From Cyprinodon diabolis (Eukaryota; Chordata; Actinopteri; Cyprinodontiformes; Cyprinodontidae), in contig CM060075.1 of assembly GCA_030533445.1 (NCBI GenBank), positions 39,455,719 to 39,519,718 on the forward strand: a stretch of DNA of 64,000 nucleotides, given 5' to 3'. Positions 1 through 11,564 of the stretch are shown here, piece by piece (position 1 is the first letter of the stretch; each line of letters begins with the position of its first letter). Below the pieces are notes generated by a model. The model saw nothing but the letters and a program-made list of their open reading frames with translations. It had not been told where the DNA came from and ran no database searches. A program made the translations under genes and the position numbers.

Positions 1-3000
1 TTGGGCAAACTCTCATGCAACCTTTAGTTCTATATCCAGTTGCTAAATATTTCTGACCAGTGTATTACATCCCCCTAAATGACATGGGCTGGCTAAAAAG
101 CAATGAGGCGGTACAGAAAACACCAACCGGCTGGCTAGTGAAATGGTTATCTTGAATTTTTAGGGATTCACATGGAGAGAATAACCCAAAGGCTGATGAT
201 CAGACTCTATCTGGAGACCACACAAGACGTTGTTTCAGTTTATTCTTCTGTACCCAAAATTAAACATAGCAAGAAGCACAGTTATACAAAAACTCAGTTT
301 TACTATGGTGAGTTAAAGGGGTGTGGGGAGCAAAAAAAATCAATTTGGCGATATATCCTGATTTTCGACTGCTTAATATAATATTGATCTTTCAGTTCCT
401 AATATCATTAAAAAAACAACAACAAAATTTTAACCTAAAAACAATGCACCACCACTCTGTTAGATAGTGCCATGGAGCCCTTTTGCTGAGGCAGTCTCGG
501 TGGAAAACGTGGACTGACTCAACCCCAAACAACATGGATGCCAAAATAACTGAATGATCAGTACCTTCTGATGAGCATATACAGAACTTGCTTCTTTTTT
601 ATCTATACATTTCATTTTGATAGCTGGGTGAATTATCATAAAATATAGGGTAATTGCAATATTGTGATAATATAGTATTATGTACAAGTATTGTGACACA
701 TCGTATCACAACACACATGCCAATACTCAATCCTAGTGAGATATCACCTTAATTACTTATAATGGTATGAAATTATAAATTCTCTTTTTATCTGGACTTC
801 AAACTGTCTATCTAAAAAAAAAGTAGCAACTCATATATGAATAAAGTATTATATGCAATGTAAAGTGCACATTGTTGTAATTTCCTGGGTCACAGTTTTA
901 TGGTATAAACTCTTATCTTTCTCACTCTTCAGGAAATATAAATACTGAGAAACCTGAGATGCAGCTCCTGATTGTTTGCCCAGCAGTGACTGTATTTGCT
1001 CTATGCGGGGACTGGAAGAGCACAAGTTGGATTAAATCCCTCTAGGCCAACGCTGAACTCACATTGACTGAACAAAATAAAATTGATTGGTGTTGACCTA
1101 AAAATATTCCCCTAGGATCAATACTGCTCCTGTAAAACTGTGAGGTCCCTCACAGTAGTTATATAACCCAAACCTTTTGAACCAATCCTAATTTAAACCT
1201 GACTCTAAGGCTGGCTGCTGTGACCACAAAAATTAAATCACAAGCTTTTCAGCTGAGCTTTTAGTCAACATTTCCAGAAATCAACACTCGAGCAGCTTTT
1301 TGTTTTGATAAATTCTGCTTTGCACTAAAACTAAAATAATGTTCATTATTAAACACAGTTAAAGAAAAAAGATTAAATCTTGTTATTCATTAATTACAAT
1401 TACTTCAACAATTACAGAAGTTTTTATTCAGCTTTATAGCTTTCATGGACAAGTTTTCCCTATTTTCTTAAAGTATTTTTGATAATCTGTTCTTGACTAA
1501 TAATAAATAAATAAAACAATAAAGGATAGATAGGCTAATGTACATTAGGTACAATTGAATTATAGCTTATATCGCATTTAGACAAGTGATATGGTGTTGT
1601 GTTCAATTTGTTTTCATTATAATGCACCAATCCACTAACCTGACTCCGCTTGGAAACCTTCCATTGAAGAAATTTTGGGGAGGGGCGAAAATACTGGTTA
1701 GCTGATTGGCCTATGTTGGTGATAAGACGGGCCAAATAAACCAATCAGATCAACGAAGCATATGACGTACTAACAGAGCGACGATGAAAACACTACCACA
1801 AGCCAGGCTACTCTTGCTGCTCTTGCCGAAACCAGTCGGGAGAAGAAATACTGTGTAGTTTCATCGGCTGAAGCCGCCACGTTCTTTAGACGGAACTGTT
1901 GCACTTCTTGTTGCGTCACACCTCAACCCGCCTCAAAGCCAACGCTGATTGGACGTTCGTTTGGTGAACGGCTCCAAATTTTCTTTAACGGAAAGTAGCC
2001 AGACTGATCTGCGAGTGAAACCTTGAAAGCTTGCGAGATCAGGATGGTCTCACTAGGCTACCAACCACTGATGGGACTTGGACAGATTTCTACAGATTGG
2101 CCATTGCTGCTGATTTGCAGTTCCTAAAACCCTTATTTTTCCCTGCTTATTAAATGCATCAGAAATGAACACATTCCACTTTCCTGCCGATGAACTCCAA
2201 CTGAATAAATCAAATCGTGCACTTTTGTTTACTAAGCTAAAAAAAGAAGCCACACAAAGGTTGGGAAAGTATCTGCTGATACAGTGTGTACTCCCTTCAT
2301 TTCCTGTGGGATACAAAACAACTAATTATTTGGAAAAAAAAGTGAAACCGTTTCACTTTTATGGTCATTCCTACTTTTAATTGTATTTAACAAAAATATA
2401 AACAAAGCAGTTGGTTTCCTGGAATAGAGGATGGAAAGAAAACTAGAACCAGCAGGTCTGACTTTATTGAAAAGCAGCCAAAAATGTGGGCCAGTAAAAC
2501 TCAGATCGGTGCTTTAAAGTCTCTTTGTGTGGCTGAAGTAGAACATGCTCTCTGAGGCTGAACACCTTTGAAATAAAAATATGTAATCATCTTAGTTTGC
2601 AGTTTTTAGTGCTTCTTTTTTAACTGAAATTACTCAGTTAAAAAGATTCCTGTTCAATTTGGGTGCTTTCTGTTTCCACTGCTCTGAAAGGCAGTGGAAT
2701 TTATTTAAATTAGCCAAACCATGTATGGTGGAACGTGAAGAAAACTTAACAGCTCATCCTTAAATCTCAGACAAACCAATTTTCTTACAGTTTAAACAAA
2801 AAAACATGAAGTGTTAGATACCATCAGAGTTAATTATAGCTGTGTTTAACTTCCACTTATTGGTGAATATCAGCCAGAAAATAAAAGCATTCTCTCTGGG
2901 TGTGGGAGCCTCAAACATCCAGTCAGGGGACAGAGAGGGAAAGGACCTGGCAGTTAATATGTCCAAAAATATTTGTTTTTTGCTTCAGCAATTAAGCAAA

Positions 3001-3366
3001 ATCTTACCAAACTGAGTGGACATTTGAGTTTCAGCAGCTACATTCTCACCTAAACAAAATATATATATATTTTTTTTGTGTCACAGAAAAAGTAGCATAT
3101 TAAGTGTTAGTCATTGAAATTTACGTGGATAATAGTATATCAATATTTCATCTAATGCTTGAAAGCTCCTGCATTGTAAAAGGTGGTGATGACAGTCATC
3201 CCACCAGGGTTTAACTCAGATATGTACCAAATGGTCCATAATACAACATGACAGGCTGCCAACAGAAGCTTGAACAACAGCATTAAGTGATTAAAAGTAA
3301 AGTTTAACATTATGATCTAGGCTTTTATGATCCAATCCACCAATCAAACTTAATCTAAGTTCTGTC
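1..3366. other. Intergenic or intronic AT-rich DNA, no gene seen
   Basis: No open frame here resembles a protein I know. If rnf150 (exon 1 at 19541-20000, minus) is intact, this is part of its first intron or further downstream. One patch, about 1690-2000, is richer in GC. It carries several CCAAT or ATTGG motifs and a CRE-like TGACGT near 1763, so it could be a promoter or the 5' end of a repeat. A short frame from the ATG near 1783 encodes a leucine-rich 24-residue peptide, which is too short to call. Confidence 0.4.
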
Positions 3367-3638
3367 TAGGGCTCAACGATGTTGCAAAGAATCTAAATTG
3401 TGATTATTTTCAAATAATATCACGATTGTGATTTTTTTGTTTGTTGCCATTTTCCCTATGCACTAAGCAAGAGCATATAGTTTTTTTTATTCCAGTTTTA
3501 GTGTTTTCCATGCCCTAGAGGGAGAAATGTATTGTCTTACTCTTGTTAAATGCGACTAGAGTTGAGTGACTGAGATCTGAAAATTTCATTTTTCTAAATT
3601 TAGATTACGTTGCAAATGCAATAAATTGCCCAGTCTTA
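3367..3638. mobile_element. Decayed hAT-like MITE
   Basis: A 272-bp AT-rich segment begins with TAGGGCTCAACGA and ends with the imperfect inverse TTGCCCAGTCTTA. It is flanked by 8-bp direct repeats, GTTCTGTC at 3359-3366 and GTCCTGTC at 3639-3646 (7 of 8 identical). An 8-bp target duplication with a TAGGG-type end is typical of hAT elements. No coding capacity is visible. The interior has long T runs and several mutations that weaken the terminal repeats, so the insertion is old. Confidence 0.55.
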
Positions 3639-4559
3639 GTCCTGTCCTTTAAAATATGAATCATATTAAATGTTCCTTTCAGAAACGACAGGAAAAACTG
3701 GTTAAACGAGCTAATCAGTCAGTTCCTCTGTAAAGATGAAAGACAGCTCCTTCCCTGGACCAATCACAGATGATCAAACGTTTTTTATTTACCAGGCATT
3801 ATGTCGGAGAGACATGAAAAGATCAGCAGCACTGATCTAATCTGTGGGATAAACCATGGAAATGATGAAGCAGCTGATTCCACACTGTCTGTTCTGAGAT
3901 GGATTAACAGCGAATAGCTCTGACCAGACAGCCAAACCACCAACTGACCAGTCTGACTCCCCAGTGAACCACCCTCTACCACTGAGAATTGTTGCTCCAC
4001 CTGGATGGAACAGATATAGAGCTCTAAAAAGGCTAATTTTTCCAGAGCTCTATGTTGCAAAAACCATAAAATATGAGTCAAGTTTCCCTTTTTGCTTAAA
4101 AAGCACTTCTGGGCTTTTGAGGAACTGAAAACCAAACTACTCAAATTGAATCAAACATAATAAAAAAAAATTTATGTTTGAGGGACCCACAAAGCGTGAA
4201 GTAGAGGAAGATATAAAACCACAACTTATAACAGGAATCACTTTGCTGCTATAAATGTAATAAATATAATAGATTAATTTAACTAACTGGAAGTGACTCA
4301 CAAGAGAGTCTATAAATTCAATTAGCACATCCTACAAACAGAGGAATAAATGACTGGTTTTCTTAAAATCAAAACCAGAGGGGAAAAATGTATTTAAAAA
4401 TAGGATTTAAAAATATTAGGGATTTTTTAAAGTGGTGATTAAGTTTGAGTGGATTTCCTTAGAGGGTTTCAAAGTCAATTCAGGTTAAGGGTTGAGGCTC
4501 TTCAAGAACTTTAACATCGATGCCTGAATTTATGCACAGGCATATAAAATCATAAATAA

Positions 4560-5073
4560 TAGGAGTGCACCGATTGCAGTTTTCCGGCCGATTTCCGATC
4601 ACCGATCTTTAAAAAGTCTGACCTGCCGATTCCGATTTTGGTTGATACCGATTTTATTATTTTTTTGCTACAACCAACACTGTGTTACAAGATCGCAATT
4701 CACTTTCAATGTTACAATCTTTTCTTGAAAAACATGCCCTTGAACAATAGCCTTGAACCATTATAAACTTGTTTTAACTGCCCATGAGGTAGAGCCTTGA
4801 CATAGAAATGAATTAAATAATAAATATTAATTAAATAAAACAAACTTAAGACTACAACATTGGTCTTTTGATTTTTTACATTTCAAAAAACAAAACTTCA
4901 ACAAAACATCAGAAAAAATATGGAATAGCAACTGATCTTAAGACACTCGCGGAGGTAAATAGATCGGTGGTTAAGATCGGTTTCATATGTAAATATCGGC
5001 CGATCACCAATCACCCTAAATTAAGGAAATCGGGGCCGATCGATCGGCCGGCCGATTTATCGGTGCACCCCTA
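4560..5073. mobile_element. hAT-like MITE with perfect 8-bp TSD
   Basis: A 514-bp non-coding element. The left end TAGGAGTGCACCGAT is matched in inverse at the right end by ATCGGTGCACCCCTA. It is flanked by a perfect 8-bp duplication, ATAAATAA (4552-4559 and 5074-5081). The interior near both ends is rich in CGGCCGAT-type sub-repeats, which could fold into a long hairpin. The 8-bp TSD supports hAT. The short 68-codon frame across its right half is a chance product of the repeat. Confidence 0.8.
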
Positions 5074-5081
5074 ATAAATAA

Positions 5082-6193
5082 TCACCAAATTAAGATGGTA
5101 ACGCTGACCAAAATGTGCACAAATAAATAGAAATGTAGGTATATAACATATTTGTGAAAACAGTTATAACAGCCAATGATAACTGACACAGTCAGGGGCC
5201 AAATGTACCAGAAACCAGAGCTGGCCATAGGTTCCTAGGTCTGCAATGAATGAGTAATAGCTGCTACAGTACATGCTGTACTACTAATATATTTGGTTTG
5301 TTGCATATTTGCAACAATAGGCATCAAGGAGTTCATGTTAGCGTGTTGTAACCACTCCGAACCCAGTTTTAATGCTTTTCCAATTATAGCTTCAACCACC
5401 TTGCTGGTATTATTGTCGTTTAGGTGAACCTGAAGAACTTAAGGGCAGTTGTCAGGCAGAAACACAGCATGATGCTACCACCACCATGCCTTGCTGACCT
5501 TTAGACGCAGCAATTATTTATTTTCTCAGGTGTAACACACGCACATGAATCAGCTTTTTCTTTTTCTCAATCACAGGATTCTAATGTATATGCAGCTGCA
5601 GATTAACTTAAAAAAAATTGAGGAGACAAAAAAGGAGACAGATGAGTGAGGGAAAAGAAAAATTGTGAAATCGCAGAAATGTTGTCCTGAAAACCATTAT
5701 GCTCCATGCTCACATCTTATCAGTTATTCCATCAGAGATCATAGTGACAGTGGAATATTTACCACATGTTCATTAGTGTTTGGTTGGTTTTATTCAGTTC
5801 TAAACGAACAACCTGTAAGACACTGCAGATCAAAAATTAGCTTCCATGGCTCAATCTGGGACATTTATGTGACAGAGAGACAGATTTGGGTTATCATTAT
5901 TAGTTTATTTAAAGCCGTAGGGTAGCGGCCTTTCCAACTGTTGCAGTTCTGAATTCTCCCGAGTGGTGCACGACTTTACACTAGTGAATAAAGTGAATGT
6001 GATTGGTCGATTATCAAGGGGGCGGGATTGTTGTGGCGGAAGGTTCACAAGTAAGTTTGGTTGTGGCCGGTTTCTCAGAAGTATCTTGCTAACCAGTTAG
6101 CAATTTAGTGCTAGCAGGTTCCCAATGGGAAATTACACTAGGACCAAGTAGCACTAAATTGGTGAATTAGAAACGACACTGTCAAGCAACGCT
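5082..6193. other. Spacer; possible promoter at its right end
   Basis: No coding region was recognised. The last 200 bases have promoter-like features ahead of the frame at 6194: an ATTGG (inverted CCAAT) near 6002, a GGGCGGG GC box near 6019 and a generally higher GC content. The rest is AT-rich with no clear repeat boundaries. Confidence 0.35.
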
Positions 6194-6526
6194 ATGGACA
6201 GCGGAAACATGCAAGAGGAGGAGAGTTTAGTGTCGGAGGTCGTGGATGAGTCTCCTCCGTCATACATTTTTTATTTAGAGGAGGAGAGCGGCGACGAAGA
6301 TGTTGTGGAAGAGGTCGCCAGGGCGGCACAAGCTTGGTTTGGTGTAGAAGGCTTCCAGCCGTACATGTTTGAGCCCTTGCCTCTAAACGCTGCCAGTTCT
6401 GTTAGCTCTACGCCTGCCGAAGACACAGACGTCCGTCCCCGTGAACACTGGGACGGAACTCAATGGGAAAGGAAATGTTTCTTATCTCTTATTTCAACCG
6501 TTGCATATATTAGCTGTGACATCTGA
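6194..6526 (+). CDS. Candidate first coding exon of an unidentified acidic protein
   Basis: An open frame of 110 codons starts at ATG 6194. The first 45 or so residues are strongly acidic (runs such as EEESGDEDVVEEV), followed by a QPYMFEP motif near residue 56 and a Ser/Thr/Pro-rich stretch. Acidic N-termini with a P-Y-x-F-E-P motif recall fish proteins annotated as P2X7-receptor C-terminal-domain-like, many of them associated with mobile elements; this resemblance is from memory and unverified. The frame probably runs past a splice donor before the stop, because the last 20 residues look like intron translation. A GC box and CCAAT motif lie about 170-190 bp upstream. The Tc1 element at 6720 follows closely. 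It could instead be a relic of a transposon gene. Confidence 0.35.
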   Translation: MDSGNMQEEESLVSEVVDESPPSYIFYLEEESGDEDVVEEVARAAQAWFGVEGFQPYMFEPLPLNAASSVSSTPAEDTDVRPREHWDGTQWERKCFLSLISTVAYISCDI

Positions 6527-6719
6527 ATCAAGAAGCTATGACCGAAAAACTTTGATTGACAGATGAACGTTGATATATGATTGGTTGAATTTTAAGATTT
6601 TAAGACAGGATTTTTAATTTTTTTTTTTTATAGAAATTTTCTAACTTTAGAGACAATATGGTCTGATAAAGAGCACATTTATATAAATATTTAAGCCTGA
6701 ATTATTTGATATCTAAATA

Positions 6720-7967
6720 CACTATATTGCCAAAAGTATTTGCTCACCTGCCTTGACTCACATATGAGCTTAAGTGACATCCCGTTCCTAATCCATAGGG
6801 TTCAATATGACGTCGGTCCACCCTTTGCAGCTAGAACAGCTTCAACTCTTCTGGGAAGGCTGTCCACAAGGTTTAGGAGTGTGTTTATGGGAATTTTTGA
6901 CCATTCTTCCAGAAGCGCATTTGTGAGGTCGCACACTGATGTTGGACGAGAAGGCCTGGCTCTCAGTCTCCGCTCTAATTCATCCCAAAGGTGTTCTATC
7001 GGGTTGAGGTCAGGACTCTGTGCAGGCCAGTCAAGTTCATCCACACCAGACTCTGTCATCCATGTCTTTATGGACCTTGCTTTGTGCACTGGTGCACAGT
7101 CATGTTGGAAGAGGAAGGGGCCAGCTCCAAACTGTTCCCACAAAGTTGGGAGCATGGAATTGTCCAAAATGTCTTGGTATGCTGAAGCATTCAGAGTTCC
7201 TTTCACTGGAACTAAGGGGCCAAGCCCAGCTCCTGAAAAACAACCCCACACCATAATCCCCCCTCCACCAAACTTTACACTTGGCACAATGCAGTCAGAC
7301 AAGTACCGTTCTCCTGGCAACCGCCAAACCCAGACCCGTCCATCAGATTGCCAGATGGAGAAGCGCGATTCGTCACTCCAGAGAACGCGTCTCCACTGCT
7401 CTAGAGTCCAGTGGCGGCGTGCTTTACACCACCGCATCCGACGCTTTGCATTGCACTTGGTTATGTATGGCTTGGATGCAGCTGCTCGACCATGGAAACC
7501 CATTCCATGAAGCTCTCTGCGCACTGTTCTTGAGCTAATCTGAAGGCCACATGAAGTTTGGAGGTCTGTAGTGATTGACTCTGCAGAAAGTTGGCGACCT
7601 CTTCGCACTATGCGCTTCAGCATCCGCTGACCCCGCTCCGTCAGTTTACGTGGCCTACCACTTCGTGGCTGAGTTGCTGTCGTTCCCAAACACTTCCATT
7701 TTCTTATAATACAGCTGACAGTTGACTGTGGAATATTTAGGAGCGAGGAAATTTCACGACTGGATTTGTTGCACAGGTGGCATCCTATCACAGTTCCACG
7801 CTGGAATTCACTGAGCTCCTGAGAGCGACCCATTCTTTCACAAATGTTTGTAAAAACAGTCTGCATGCCTAGGTGCTTGAATTTATACACCTGTGGCCAT
7901 GGAAGTGATTGGAACACCTGATTCCAATAATTTGGATGGGTGAGCAAATACTTTTGGCAATATAGTG
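6720..7967 (-). mobile_element. Complete Tc1/mariner transposon (short-TIR type)
   Basis: A 1248-bp element is bounded by 29-bp perfect terminal inverted repeats beginning CACTATATTGCC (6720-6748 and 7939-7967). It is flanked by TA dinucleotides at 6718-6719 and 7968-7969, the target duplication expected for Tc1/mariner. It carries one uninterrupted transposase frame on the minus strand. Perfect TIRs and an open frame suggest a fairly recent insertion, and possibly an autonomous copy. It lies in the presumed rnf150 intron, antisense to the candidate exon at 6194. Confidence 0.92.
6802..7833 (-). CDS. Tc1-like transposase, DD34E, intact frame
   Basis: A 343-residue cut-and-paste transposase. 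The frame is open upstream to 7947, but the ATG at 7833 ([10 protein letters not shown]) gives the usual Tc1 length and is preferred. An N-terminal paired-type helix-turn-helix includes [16 protein letters not shown] and is followed by a GRPRKL basic AT-hook-like link. The catalytic triad is visible: D in WSDESRFS, D in FQHDCAP, and E in NPIEHLWDE exactly 34 residues later. The C-terminus GGPTSY is the usual Tc1 ending. No stop or frameshift is seen, so it could encode active protein. Host function is not expected. Confidence 0.9.
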   Translation of the reverse strand: MGRSQELSEFQRGTVIGCHLCNKSSREISSLLNIPQSTVSCIIRKWKCLGTTATQPRSGRPRKLTERGQRMLKRIVRRGRQLSAESITTDLQTSCGLQISSRTVRRELHGMGFHGRAAASKPYITKCNAKRRMRWCKARRHWTLEQWRRVLWSDESRFSIWQSDGRVWVWRLPGERYLSDCIVPSVKFGGGGIMVWGCFSGAGLGPLVPVKGTLNASAYQDILDNSMLPTLWEQFGAGPFLFQHDCAPVHKARSIKTWMTESGVDELDWPAQSPDLNPIEHLWDELERRLRARPSRPTSVCDLTNALLEEWSKIPINTLLNLVDSLPRRVEAVLAAKGGPTSY

Positions 7968-8386
7968 TATGACTTCCCTACGACTTTAATGCATAAATAA
8001 ATGCTTGGTAGTTCGTATTGTCAGACTTTAGAGCCTTTGAGCTCTAATCTTACACACTTTGTTCCTATAACTGGGGTCAAATGGTTTGATTTTTGCCTCA
8101 TTGGACCACAGTCATTTCAGGTCTTCCACGTGGACAGTAGCAACCTTTGGTGTGAGGGTGTTGATTTTGGCACAGTAGACCTCAGTGGTCATTGGAACCA
8201 GGTGGCCAGTGTTGATGTTGACTTGATTTATTACAGCAAAAAAAACTTGTTGGCAGACATTTCTCCAAATCATAGTTAAGGAGTCATTTTCACCCACTCA
8301 ACTTCATCAATCACTGACGCTTTATCTGCATTTTTGCATAAAAAAAGAACAGATTAAATTGGATTAATTCCATGGTGAACAGATGA

Positions 8387-8421
8387 AACCCTCTGACCGG
8401 CTCTCCGCCAGTCAGAGGGTT
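8387..8421. other. Perfect 11-bp hairpin
   Basis: AACCCTCTGAC at 8387-8397 is followed by a 13-nt loop and its exact inverse GTCAGAGGGTT at 8411-8421. It lies at the start of a locally GC-richer, non-repetitive stretch (about 8390-8650). Function unknown; it could be a conserved non-coding element or chance. Confidence 0.4.
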
Positions 8422-8583
8422 CTGACGCCATTCTGGACGCCACAGACGAGCGATCAGAGTTCAGGGAGTGAGCCGAGGTGGTGCAAACTCACTGGTGCGC
8501 CTGCAGACTACAGAAGAGGCCTTTATGGTGAGGCAGCCTGCTGCCAGTGATGAAACAGCTGTGTCAACACTGCCTGTTAGCAA

Positions 8584-8596
8584 AGGTCAGAGGTCA
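8584..8596 (+). promoter_or_regulatory. Consensus DR1 nuclear-receptor half-site pair
   Basis: AGGTCA-G-AGGTCA is a perfect direct repeat of the nuclear-receptor half-site with one spacer base. This is the consensus bound by RXR heterodimers with PPAR, and by HNF4 and COUP-TF proteins. It sits in the GC-richer patch of the presumed rnf150 intron 1. A functional role is inference only. Confidence 0.35.
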
Positions 8597-11556
8597 AACC
8601 CTGCAGGTAGCAGCTTCTGATCGCTACAGCAGCCACTGTAATAAACCAGACAGCTTTGCTGTTTTAAAACATCCTGATTAAACTCAAACTGCAGAAATAA
8701 ATGATTCCATTTCAGCCGGATTGAAATATGCACAGGGAATGACTTGGCTTGGAGCAACATTTCTAATGCAATTACACAGAGGGGGCTTATTATCTGAAAC
8801 TGCATGGCGTAAATATCCAAGTGAGACAGTAAAAATATTCTGAAAAGCTAATTAATCAAGGCGTTTCTCTTCTGATTATACAAACTCTAAGAATCGCAGA
8901 TCCTGTGTAGTAAAGATTGTCACTTACTGCGCTAAGCAATCACATTATTTCTCTAACTGTCAGAAGCTCTGACCAAAGATTTTCTAACCAGCGTCGCTGG
9001 CTGTAAATGGTAAAAATCAGGGGGAGTCTGTCTTATTTGAATAAGAACAAGCAGAGAAAGATATGACTTTGACACCAGTCGGGTTTCTGGTCATTGATGA
9101 CACAAATCTGACGAAAGCTTTCTGGGAAATGTGTAAATGCTTTTCCTTTAACCGGTATGAAGCAACTACAGCAGGCCTGTGCAGAGTGAGACCAGTTCTC
9201 ACAGTTTGAACACCACTGTCCTTCCTTTAATAATCTGTTGATTTACAAATAAATTTAACAATTTCAAAGGTAGTGAAAATAGTCTCACTTAGTGAGGCGT
9301 ATTCAGCGTTTGGACCAAGACACGGTAAGACCATATAAAACAAACTGAACTGAGGTGGCAGAGAAAAGATAGATGTACATTTTATTTATTCCTCTCTTTG
9401 ACCTATTCAAGTAGTGAAATCTATTTGTATTGATTCCAATTCTTTTAAGAAGTATTACAAAAAAGTTGACCTGCTTTAATTAGCTTGCTAGAGTTATGTC
9501 TGAATTAAATAGTTCTCATCTAAATTCAATTCCTTGAACATCCAACTCTGTGTAAACGTTACTATAAATTATCACATAGTTTTTTTCAAACTGTTTAATA
9601 AGCATCAAACCTATAACATCTAACACAATACTATGAATTTTTTATGTACAGAGTTCAATTTTTAAGAGTAAGCAGTGATGTATTTCTTTATGCAGAGAGG
9701 GGTGTTCAGATTTCCTACTGAGTCGTTCATTTACTGGGTTTTATCATATAATATAGGTTCCAATAAACTAAAACAACGATTGAAGTTAGACTTAAAGTTA
9801 TTAATGAGTCTGGCAGCTCTAGAATAAAGTGCTTTTCATTCTATCCCGAACACGTAGGAAACGAGGCGGGTATCTGTGAAGACGTGAGATGATCAAAGTA
9901 TAAAAAAGGCTCCATTCTCCCTGCAGAAGGTATGTTGGATTTAGAGGAGGAACAAAATCTTTCAGGGAATCTGGCTTCCAACACTTGAGCAGTAGGTCAA
10001 AGATGAGGCTCTCTTTCAGCGTTCAGCTGTGTGTAATCATGTTGATTAGGTGCCATGCTTTGCAATATATAATTCCATCAGCAGTATCTCAGACACCCGA
10101 CTGGTCAGTTGCTTAAATAACATTAACCGACGCGCACAATTAGCCGTTGGTTGATCAAAAGTAGGAAGTACAGTAACACACCCAGCACCTATTTTACCCT
10201 CCACCCATTTTACCCTCCACCCAGATAACCTTAGATTAAAAATTATCGTTCAGGGATTAGGAAAATTGGCATAATTGTATGCCATGCGCACAGTGTAAAT
10301 ATGGCTATCATATGGCAGTCTTCTGTACAGTGATGCAGGTCATACATTATAAAAATGTTCATACATTTTTTTCTCCTAGACATTGGAGAGGTGCATTTAA
10401 ATGTTATAGAGCTAAACATGTTAAATTGGTGACCTGTTATGTTATTATTGTCATGTTGCTGCATTTATTTTGTCAGGGAAAACTAATCCTGAGTCAGTTA
10501 AAAATCAGGGAATTCTGAAATGATGTAAGACTGTAGAAACCCTGAATAAAATAACTATGTATAACGATTCTCTAGAAAAGTCATATTATATTAATAGTAT
10601 TATCTTGTATAAACATACCGTGACTCTAAAATAAAACTTATTCATTTGTGACATTGACTTCTGTCTTGAGATTTATCTTAAGGTTTTAACCTGTCAAGTT
10701 TTTTTTAGATTTTTAACATTACAATTTATATTTTTCCAAGCACACAACAGTTTAAAGCAAATTTTAGTTTGAAAAGAATGTGCAGGAAGGATTGAAAAGC
10801 ATGTTAACATGGTAATGTAGGCTTGAGTTCATTATCTGACGCATGCAGATACACACCAGGAACCTGGAAACTTAAAAAATACTGAATTACAAAAAACATT
10901 TAAAAAACAAACATGTTTTATTGATATATATACAAAATTAATATTAGGAACTATATCAAACATTATACTGGGCAAGTAAAAATTGTTTCTGGGCAAATAA
11001 AATGTGAAAGTCACTTGCCTTAAGGGCAAGTGGTAAAAATTCTTAACGTCAACCCTTGATCTGCATCTTTTCCTGAATTAGGCAGATATTTCCATTCAGC
11101 GTTTCCAGTGAATCAGCATATTATTTTCAAGCCGCTTATTTTCAGACACTATCGTCTGCCAATAATGATGTATGCAAGCCATATAGAAAAAGAGGTGAGA
11201 GCTACCAAAAACCGGTGTATCCCAGTCTCCATCATGAAAGTTTTGTTCTATTTATCTGTTACTGGTTGTCATGGAGACATGACACACTCTCCCCATACTG
11301 AGGCATTTGGTCCCAGGTGATAAAACCATTTCAATTTTCAGAGCTGCACTAAGCATGTGTTTGAGATTTTCAATGGACCTTAAAGTTAAGAATGTTAACA
11401 ATTTATGAATTGAATAAAAGCTAAATAAATAATAAAAAGGGGGACTTATTCTCACAGAATGAGATTATGAGGAATAAAACTGACAGTTCATCACATTCAC
11501 ACAAATATAAAACCACAAAACTTAGAAACACTGAAGCAGAATAGGGAATAAAAAGC
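8597..11556. other. Non-coding AT-rich stretch
   Basis: No gene was recognised; frames here are short and without familiar motifs. Near 10191-10224 a 17-bp unit containing ATTTTACCCTCCACCC is repeated twice in tandem. The region is presumed rnf150 intron 1. Confidence 0.4.
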
Positions 11557-11564
11557 AACAATCT

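Noticed and set aside
1783..1857. Leucine-rich 24-codon frame that looks like a signal peptide
   Set aside because: Too short, stops soon, and no matching splice donor or downstream exon could be identified.
6740..7538. Plus-strand frames of 256 and 85 codons in the Tc1 at 6720
   Set aside because: Antisense of the transposase; the minus-strand frame carries all catalytic motifs.
8001..8297. Possible Tc1 relic (phrases like GCCTCATTGGACCACAG)
   Set aside because: Only one or two phrases resemble a Tc1 antisense strand; no frame, TIR or order of motifs supports it.
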